DNA of 58,267 nt from Bradymonadales bacterium (lineage in GTDB: Bacteria > Myxococcota_A > Bradymonadia > JAFGEP01): assembly GCA_016931535.1 (NCBI GenBank), contig JAFGEP010000163.1:1-58267 (forward strand), read 5' to 3'. The notes beneath the pieces were generated by a model. That model was given only the letters and a program-made list of their open reading frames with translations. It made no database searches and was not told the DNA's origin. Below, in pieces: positions 52,726 through 58,267 of this stretch (position 1 is the stretch's first letter; the number at the start of each line of letters is the position of its first letter). The translations under genes and the position numbers were made by a program.

Positions 52726-52833
52726 TGAGGTACATCGACCTACAGATCGGTCTCGGGATTTTTCCTGTAGCTCATCGCCTGCAGCCCAGCGCGAGCTGTA
52801 AAGAGCTGCAGATTGCGGGACGGTTTCGGCAGC

Positions 52834-53655
52834 CTACCGCGCCGCTCCCAAGTCGAAGCTGGCATTGGCTCCCCAGGTGAACCAGGACTCGGGGCTGTCC
52901 TGCTGCTCGGCGAAACGGATGCGGGGCATGGTGCCTCCGGCGATGAACCCACCGACACGAAGGCCGTGGAACAGGATGTCCAGGTGGCGTGCAACCTGGA
53001 CGTTGACCCCCACGAAGGCGCTGGGGTAGGCGCCCAACAGCTCGGCCTCGGCGTTGGCGGTCCTGTCGTCGGTGCAGTCGATGCCGTAGCCCGACTCCTC
53101 GTCCATGCAGTAGCTGCCATCTCCGCTCAGCACCGTGAGCGAGGCCCCCCCCAGCAGGTGCAGCTCGGCCCAGCGACTGATGGGGGTGAGCCGGATATCG
53201 GTGGCCAGCTCGGCCCCCGCGCGCACGACCGAGTAGGAGGCACCTTGGTGGGATCGATCGACGTAGGTGCCGAATCCGACGGCCGATAGCGCAACACGGT
53301 CCTCGTTGTCGAGGAAGGTCCGATAGCGGAGCATCGGCTCGAAGTAGCCGGTCTCGTCCCCGCCGGCGACCCACCGCCCTCCGACGGAGAGACCCTTGAG
53401 CGGCCACAGGTAGCCCGGGTCGAAGAAACCGTAGAGCTGACTCATCTGGTCTCGGTCCGGATCCTCTCCGGTGGAGTCGCTCAAGTAGTAACCTGGCACG
53501 ATGGCGGCGCCCACCTCTCCGCCAGGTCGCACCTCGGGCACCGAGTTGGCCATGGTCATGCCCGGCATGGGGCCGAGCGTGGTGCAGGCCAGGGGAAGGC
53601 AGGCGATGGAGAGGATTGCGAACGAGAGGGGTAGTGAACGGGGTTGCGGTAGCAT
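52834..53655 (-). CDS. Outer-membrane beta-barrel-like lipoprotein
   Basis: 273 residues. The signal ends LACLPLAC, so it is a lipoprotein. The mature part has strands such as LYGFFDPGYLWPLKGLSVGG, YFEPMLRYRTFLDNEDRVAL and ELATDIRLTPISRWAELHLL and ends FTWGANASFDLGAAR, consistent with an eight- to twelve-strand barrel or beta-sandwich. No family is recognised. ATG 53655 follows TTGGAGGAAGC. An inverted repeat GTTGAC-5-GTCAAC (53675-53691) lies about 20 bases before the start and could be an operator. Confidence 0.65.
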   Translation of the reverse strand: MLPQPRSLPLSFAILSIACLPLACTTLGPMPGMTMANSVPEVRPGGEVGAAIVPGYYLSDSTGEDPDRDQMSQLYGFFDPGYLWPLKGLSVGGRWVAGGDETGYFEPMLRYRTFLDNEDRVALSAVGFGTYVDRSHQGASYSVVRAGAELATDIRLTPISRWAELHLLGGASLTVLSGDGSYCMDEESGYGIDCTDDRTANAEAELLGAYPSAFVGVNVQVARHLDILFHGLRVGGFIAGGTMPRIRFAEQQDSPESWFTWGANASFDLGAAR

Positions 53656-54119
53656 AGCTTCCTCCAAGCGTTCAGTTGACCTGCAGTCAACGGAGCAAGG
53701 TGTATACCAACATCGCCCCTGGGCATTCCGCCTCATCCGCAACGGCGGGCAGGGCGACAATGGACTGTGGTTTTGCCAGTTTGGGAGTATGGGTGCTCCA
53801 ATGTGGGAGGATTGGTCCGCGATGGCGAGGTCGGATGGAACCTCGGTCATCGAGGAGCAGCGGTCGGCTGGCATCGGATTTCCTCTCCAAGGGCTGGTGC
53901 CGATGGGCGTGGGAGGTCGTGTGGAAGCCAGGCTCGATGGCTGGGGCGGGCTGTCGATGAGGGGTATGCAAAGGTGAAGAATCGCCAATCGAGGCGGGTT
54001 GACCGTCGGTCCGGGGGCCATTACTCTGGTAGCATTGTGTGCCGTAAGTACCTGTTTCCAACCGACCTGCGTCTTCGAGACAGAGACAGTTTGGCAGCCG
54101 AGAGCGGCAGGAGGGGCGA
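53656..54119. other. Divergent intergenic region, no gene seen
   Basis: 464 bases between divergent genes. Contains the palindrome GTTGAC-CTGCA-GTCAAC (53675-53691) and GGTGTATACC nearby (about 53699). No reading frame of coding quality. Promoters for both the lipoprotein and the cytochrome operon must lie here. Confidence 0.45.
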
Positions 54120-55289
54120 ATGAGCAATGTCGTGGGAGGTCGCGCCGTACTGGTTCTACTCGCTTTCCTTGCGGGATGGTCGATGTTGGCGAGGTTCTCT
54201 TTGCCGTCGGGAGCCCAGGAGATGGGTGGCCCGTTGCCAGGGGAAGGGCGGAGCGGCGAAGATCTGTACCGGGCAGCCTGCTCCTCCTGTCATGGTCTGG
54301 ATGGCAGGGGGATCCCGCAACACATCGTGGGGTTCGATGTTCCCCTGCCCGACTTCACCGACTGCAGCTTCGCGACCCGAGAGCCGGACGAGGATTGGGC
54401 CGCGGTGGCGCACGAAGGAGGACCGACCCGGGGGTTCTCTCAGCTGATGCCGTCCTTTGGTGGCGCCATGACCGACGAGCAGGTCGACCTGACGCTGGGG
54501 CACATCCGGACGCTGTGTGAGGACCGCAGCTGGCCTCGGGGCGAGCTGAATTTCCCGCGGGCGATGTTCACCGAGAAGGCCTATCCGGAAGACGAGGCGG
54601 TGTACACCATCGGCGTCACCACCGAGGCGCCGGTCCGCATCTTCAACGAGCTCATCTACGAGAAGCGGTTCGGGGCGCAGAACCAGTTCGAGATCGTGGT
54701 TCCCTTCATGTTTTTCGACCAGGAGGCGGCAGCCGACGGCAGCGGTCCCACCGGTTGGACCGGGGGCCTGGGCGACCTGGCGCTGGGGGTCAAGCGGGCG
54801 TTGTTCCACAGCTTTTCGGGCGGATCGATCTTCGCCTTGACGGGGGAGATCATCCTGCCGACCGGCAACTCCGACCGGGGGTTTGGCAAGGGGACCTTCG
54901 TGTTCGAGCCGTTTCTTTCTTTCGGCCAGGACTTTGGTCCGGGCGGTTTTCTGCAGGTGCAGGCGGGGGCGGAGCTGCCGTTCGATCCGGACAAGGCGGA
55001 GATGGAGGGGTTCTGGCGGGCCGTCTACGGCCACACCTTCACCCAGGGGCGTTTTGGCCGGGCCTGGTCGCCGATGGTCGAAGTGCTGGGGGCGAGCGAG
55101 TTCGAGGAAGATGCGGCCATCTCATGGGACATCGTACCCCAGTTCCAGGTGACCCTGAATACCCGGCAGCACGTCATGGCCAACCTGGCGGTGCGGATCC
55201 CGCTGGAGCCGGACAACGACCGTCCGGTGGAGGTGCTGGCCTACCTGCTGTGGGACTGGTTCGACGGTGGATTCTTTGAGGGATGGTAG
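54120..55289 (+). CDS. Cytochrome c domain fused to an outer-membrane beta-barrel
   Basis: 389 residues. A Sec signal (about 1-32) precedes a class I c-type cytochrome domain (about 45-140): CSSCHGLDGRG binds heme, and Met in QLMPSFGG is the likely axial ligand. Residues about 150-389 are alternating amphipathic strands with aromatic girdles (FNELIYEKRFGAQNQFEIVV; LGDLALGVKRALFHSF; VEVLAYLLWDWFDGGFFEGW), like the DUF3187/phenol-pathway type barrels. A barrel carrying its own heme is unusual. Its end is 17 bases before the pentaheme cytochrome gene, so one operon. Confidence 0.75.
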   Translation: MSNVVGGRAVLVLLAFLAGWSMLARFSLPSGAQEMGGPLPGEGRSGEDLYRAACSSCHGLDGRGIPQHIVGFDVPLPDFTDCSFATREPDEDWAAVAHEGGPTRGFSQLMPSFGGAMTDEQVDLTLGHIRTLCEDRSWPRGELNFPRAMFTEKAYPEDEAVYTIGVTTEAPVRIFNELIYEKRFGAQNQFEIVVPFMFFDQEAAADGSGPTGWTGGLGDLALGVKRALFHSFSGGSIFALTGEIILPTGNSDRGFGKGTFVFEPFLSFGQDFGPGGFLQVQAGAELPFDPDKAEMEGFWRAVYGHTFTQGRFGRAWSPMVEVLGASEFEEDAAISWDIVPQFQVTLNTRQHVMANLAVRIPLEPDNDRPVEVLAYLLWDWFDGGFFEGW

Positions 55290-55306
55290 TCGGTAGGGAG
55301 GGTTCC

Positions 55307-56992
55307 ATGCGTACCGTAGCTCTCTTGGTCCTCTCGATGCTCGGCGTTCTGGCCGTGGTGCTCCCCGGGTTGCGCGATAGTGCCGCGGGTGACGAGGAGA
55401 CGACCCCCTGGCTGTTCGAGACCGCCGATCGCTGCGTGGCCTGCCATAACGGGCTTGTCAGCCCGGCGGGCGAGGAGATCTCGATCGGGGTGGACTGGCG
55501 CTCCACCATGATGGCCAACGCCGCGCGCGATCCTTACTGGCAGGCGGCGGTCCGGCGGGAGACCATCGATCACCCCCGTGCGCGGGCAGCCATCGAGGAC
55601 GAGTGCTCCAAGTGCCACATGCCGATGGCCCGGACCACCGCTCATGCCGGTGGCGGCCAGGGGCAGATCTTCGCCCATCTCCCGATCGGCCAGGGGGTAT
55701 CGGCGGCGGACCTGCTGGCGGCCGATGGGGTTTCCTGCACAGTCTGCCACCAGATCCAGGGGGACAACCTGGGCCAGCGGTCGAGCATGGTGGGCGGATT
55801 TCTGGTGGATACGGTCACCCCCTTTGGATCACGTTCGATCTACGGGCCCTACGAGGTGGACCCGGGCCGGACGCGGCTGATGTCCTCTTCCTCCCAGTTT
55901 TCCCCGATGACAGGCACACACATCCAGCAGTCCGAGCTCTGTGCGACCTGCCATGTCCTGATCACCCATTCCTTGGGCCCGGATGGGGAGGTAGTGGGCG
56001 AGCTGCCGGAGCAGGTGCCCTACTACGAGTGGCTGCACAGCCGCTTTCCCCTCACCAACAGCTGTCAGAGCTGCCACATGCAGGTGGTTCAGGGGGAGAC
56101 GGCCATCGCCAGCGTGTGGAGTGAACCGCGGTCCGGCTTCTCGCAGCACTTCTTTGCCGGGGGCAACTTTTTTATCGCCCGTCTGCTCAACCTGTTCCGA
56201 CACGAGCTGGGGACTGCGGCGCCGAGCCAGGAGCTGAGCGCATCTGCTCGGCGCACAGTGGAGCACCTGCAGGCGGAGGCGGCGAGCCTGTCGGTGACGG
56301 TGGACCGGATCGACCCGGAGCGGCTGTGCCTGGTGGTCGAGGTCGCCAACCGGGCGGGGCACAAGCTTCCCAGCGCCTATCCGTCTCGGCGCGCCTGGAT
56401 CCAGATCCAGGTGCGCGACGAGGCGGGTGGGGTGGTGTTCGAATCGGGCGCCTGGCGGGCCGACGGCTCTATCGACGGCAACGACAACGACGCCGACGAG
56501 ACGCGCTACGAGCCCCACTACCAGGTCATCGAACAGCCTGACCAGGTCCAGATCTACGAGGCGATCCTGGGCGCCCCGGACGGTACGGTCACCACCGGCC
56601 TCTTGACCGCGACGCAGTACCTCAAGGACAACCGGCTGCTGCCCGAGGGGTTCGACAAGAGCACCGCCTCGCATGAGATCGCCGTGTGGGGAGAGGCCCT
56701 CCAAGACGCGGACTTTCTGGGTGGCGGCGACCGGGTGAGATACCAGGTGCCGATCGCCGGCGTTCAAGGTGGGTTGGAGGTGGAAGCGCAGCTGTGGTAC
56801 CAGCCGATCGGTCACCGCTGGGCGGTCAACCTGGCCCCCTACGATGCCCAGGAGCCGCAGCGGTTTGCCGGCTACTACCAGGCAGCCGCCCATGCTTCGG
56901 CCGTCGTGCTGGCCCGGGCGGCAACTCGGACCCGGGTGCCCGAGCCACCGCCGGAGCCGCAAGAGGTAGAGGCAGAGGAGGCGGTGCCCTAG
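55307..56992 (+). CDS. Pentaheme c-type cytochrome
   Basis: 561 residues. A Sec signal (MRTVALLVLSMLGVLAVVLP) is followed by five CxxCH heme sites: CVACH, CSKCH, CTVCH, CATCH and CQSCH (residues about 35-275). The rest includes an AGHKLPSAYPSRRAW element and beta-strands, as in some multiheme cytochromes with a C-terminal beta domain. There is no membrane anchor, so it is periplasmic or secreted and may dock to the barrel protein encoded upstream. ATG 55307 has GGTAGGGAGGG before it. A Pro/Glu-rich tail (EPPPEPQEVEAEEAVP) ends the protein. Electron-transfer partner is inferred. Confidence 0.88.
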   Translation: MRTVALLVLSMLGVLAVVLPGLRDSAAGDEETTPWLFETADRCVACHNGLVSPAGEEISIGVDWRSTMMANAARDPYWQAAVRRETIDHPRARAAIEDECSKCHMPMARTTAHAGGGQGQIFAHLPIGQGVSAADLLAADGVSCTVCHQIQGDNLGQRSSMVGGFLVDTVTPFGSRSIYGPYEVDPGRTRLMSSSSQFSPMTGTHIQQSELCATCHVLITHSLGPDGEVVGELPEQVPYYEWLHSRFPLTNSCQSCHMQVVQGETAIASVWSEPRSGFSQHFFAGGNFFIARLLNLFRHELGTAAPSQELSASARRTVEHLQAEAASLSVTVDRIDPERLCLVVEVANRAGHKLPSAYPSRRAWIQIQVRDEAGGVVFESGAWRADGSIDGNDNDADETRYEPHYQVIEQPDQVQIYEAILGAPDGTVTTGLLTATQYLKDNRLLPEGFDKSTASHEIAVWGEALQDADFLGGGDRVRYQVPIAGVQGGLEVEAQLWYQPIGHRWAVNLAPYDAQEPQRFAGYYQAAAHASAVVLARAATRTRVPEPPPEPQEVEAEEAVP

Positions 56993-57158
56993 AAGGCTCT
57001 GGTGAAAGCCGGGCCTGATGCGGGGTTCGGCGCCGGATCGGCCAGTCGATCATCGGCCGGGGGCCGGCAGGCCACCGCAGCCATCTCGTGAGACCGACCG
57101 GCAAAGGGGGTTGCCGTCGATCTCCTTCGTCATCGCACCAGGCAAGAGGAAAGAGCCC

Positions 57159-58166
57159 GTGCAACGATCTTCGGACACCTCGCTGCGCCAGTGGACGATG
57201 CTCCGCCTGGTGCCCCGCGCTCCCAGGAAGATCGACACGGCGAGCCTGGAGCGAAGGCTTGCCGAGCAGGGTTTCTCCATCGATCGCCGCTCCATCCAGC
57301 GCGACCTGCAGAAGCTGTCGTCGGTGTTTCCGCTCCAATGCGACGACAGAAACCGGCCATACGGCTGGTCCTGGATGCGCGAGGCGCCCGCCTTCGACAT
57401 CCCCGCCATGGACGCCCAGACCGCGCTGACCGTTCGGCTCATCGCCGACTACCTGACGCCGATCTTGCCACCCTCCACGATGGCCTACCTGACCCCCCAG
57501 ATCCGTCGGGCGGACGATCTGTTGGCGCACCTGTCGGCCAACCGGCTCTCGAGCTGGCCGGAGAAGGTCCGGGTGATGCACAAGGGGCAGCCGTTGCTGC
57601 CTCCCAAGGTGGACGCCAGGGTGTTGGACCAGGTCTACACGGCGCTCCTGGAGGAGGTCTGCTTCGAGACCAACTATCGCAAACGGGGCAGTGGGGAAGA
57701 TCGGCACTACCAGGTGAACCCGCTGGGACTGGTCGTCCGCGGCGAGACCTTCTACCTGGTGGCCACCCTCTGGAACTACGACGATGTCATCAACCTGGTG
57801 CTGCACCGGATGCGCTCGGTCGAGCTCACCGACAAGCCGCGCCGGATCCCGGAGGGGTTCGACCTCGACCGCTACATCGCATCGGGCGCACTGGGCTTCA
57901 AGCTGGCAGAACAGCCGATCCGCCTCGAGGCGCTGGTCGACCGCGACCTGCAGGAGGTGCTGCACGAGACGCCGATCAGCGAGGACCAGGAGCTGGTAGA
58001 GCAGGAGAATGGCCGATGGCTCCTTCGCGCCACGGTGGCCGACACCCTGCAGCTCAGGGGGTGGATCCTCTACTACGGCTCGATGATCGAGGTGGTGGCA
58101 CCGGATGAGCTGCGGCGGGAGCTTGCCGAGGAGGTGCGGTCCACCGCCGATCGTTACGGGGTGTAG
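57159..58166 (+). CDS. WYL-domain transcriptional regulator
   Basis: 335 residues. An N-terminal winged-helix (about 1-75) has MLRLVPRAPRKIDTASLERR and SIDRRSIQRDLQKLSSVFPL, typical of the HTH_11 domain joined to WYL. The WYL domain (about 150-240) contains VNPLGLVVRGETFYLVATLW, and the C-terminal WCX-like domain (IRLEALVDRDLQEVLHE) completes the family. GTG 57159 has AGAGGAAAG; the frame is open to 57018. WYL proteins bind ligands or nucleic acid and often control stress or defence genes. No target is obvious. Confidence 0.88.
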   Translation: MQRSSDTSLRQWTMLRLVPRAPRKIDTASLERRLAEQGFSIDRRSIQRDLQKLSSVFPLQCDDRNRPYGWSWMREAPAFDIPAMDAQTALTVRLIADYLTPILPPSTMAYLTPQIRRADDLLAHLSANRLSSWPEKVRVMHKGQPLLPPKVDARVLDQVYTALLEEVCFETNYRKRGSGEDRHYQVNPLGLVVRGETFYLVATLWNYDDVINLVLHRMRSVELTDKPRRIPEGFDLDRYIASGALGFKLAEQPIRLEALVDRDLQEVLHETPISEDQELVEQENGRWLLRATVADTLQLRGWILYYGSMIEVVAPDELRRELAEEVRSTADRYGV

Positions 58167-58170
58167 GGAG

Positions 58171-58263
58171 GGGGAGGTGTCGCGGAGCGACGGAGGGGGC
58201 GATCCTCCTCCCCCGAGACGGAGTCCGGGGGAGGTGTCGCGGAGCGACGGAGGGGGCGATCCT
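58171..58263. repeat. Two copies of the dispersed repeat (locus 3)
   Basis: Units at 58171-58206 and 58228-58263. Each has the hairpin TCGC-GGA-GCGA followed by the core ACGGAGGGGGCGATCCT. They start 4 bases after the WYL gene's stop and continue to the window edge. Confidence 0.85.
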
Positions 58264-58267
58264 AGCC

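Noticed and set aside
1..58267. CRISPR arrays, rRNA, tmRNA, riboswitches or contractile-injection structural genes
   Set aside because: No regularly spaced repeats with unique spacers, no conserved rRNA or riboswitch cores and no sheath, tube or AAA+ genes are visible in the window.

Overview
The window is GC-rich DNA (roughly 60 percent by eye) with dense genes on both strands and few long operons. No rRNA, tRNA, CRISPR array or complete mobile element is visible. The gene content suggests a Gram-negative, predator-like or environmental bacterium of the Myxococcota/'Deltaproteobacteria' type. This is an inference from four traits: many secreted lipoproteins with long Asp/Pro-rich linkers after the lipobox, FISUMP-type domains, many outer-membrane beta-barrels, and a type II isopentenyl-diphosphate isomerase. 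No taxonomic marker gene is present.

Layout. 1-2.4 kb: a small zinc-ribbon protein, a recombinase scar, a helix-turn-helix protein plus an alpha/beta hydrolase that is cut off by a BrnT/BrnA toxin-antitoxin module. 2.5-9.7 kb: a signal-less beta-rich protein of unknown function, a frameshifted secreted protein, a beta-propeller lipoprotein, and a phospholipase D-like lipoprotein with a C-terminal starch-binding (CBM20-like) domain. 9.9-19.7 kb: a ParE/RelE-Phd pair, a nuclease/phosphatase-fold (EEP) lipoprotein, a ketopantoate reductase-like protein, a hybrid histidine kinase, IPP isomerase, a PIN-domain toxin-antitoxin pair, and a spermidine synthase-like protein with an acetyltransferase-like tail. 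20-27.4 kb: paired outer-membrane beta-barrels, an Asp-rich lipoprotein, and a three-gene secreted-protein cluster. 27.8-37.8 kb: an ABC exporter, decayed genes (alcohol dehydrogenase, VOC protein, one unidentified), an M20 peptidase coupled to a fold-type-II PLP-like/GNAT fusion, an MscS channel and a YpfJ-like metallopeptidase. 38-50.9 kb: a peptidoglycan-binding protein, a WD40 lipoprotein, a large caspase-like protein, two tandem FISUMP lipoproteins, a methyltransferase-TenA pair, secreted proteins and an ADP-ribosylglycohydrolase. 51.3-58.2 kb: a branched-chain amino-acid-type binding lipoprotein, an outer-membrane lipoprotein, a cytochrome c/beta-barrel fusion followed by a pentaheme cytochrome, and a WYL regulator.

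The most interesting points are: (i) the cytochrome-barrel fusion next to a pentaheme cytochrome, which could be a compact trans-outer-membrane electron conduit; (ii) the PLP-fold/GNAT fusion whose expected Schiff-base lysine is a glutamate, translationally coupled to an M20 peptidase; (iii) a signal-less caspase-like protein and a signal-less beta-rich protein, both with disordered leaders resembling contractile-injection cargo; (iv) a dispersed repeat family whose hairpin stems differ in sequence but keep base pairing. Gene remnants and toxin-antitoxin modules are frequent, so this is an accessory, actively eroding part of the genome.
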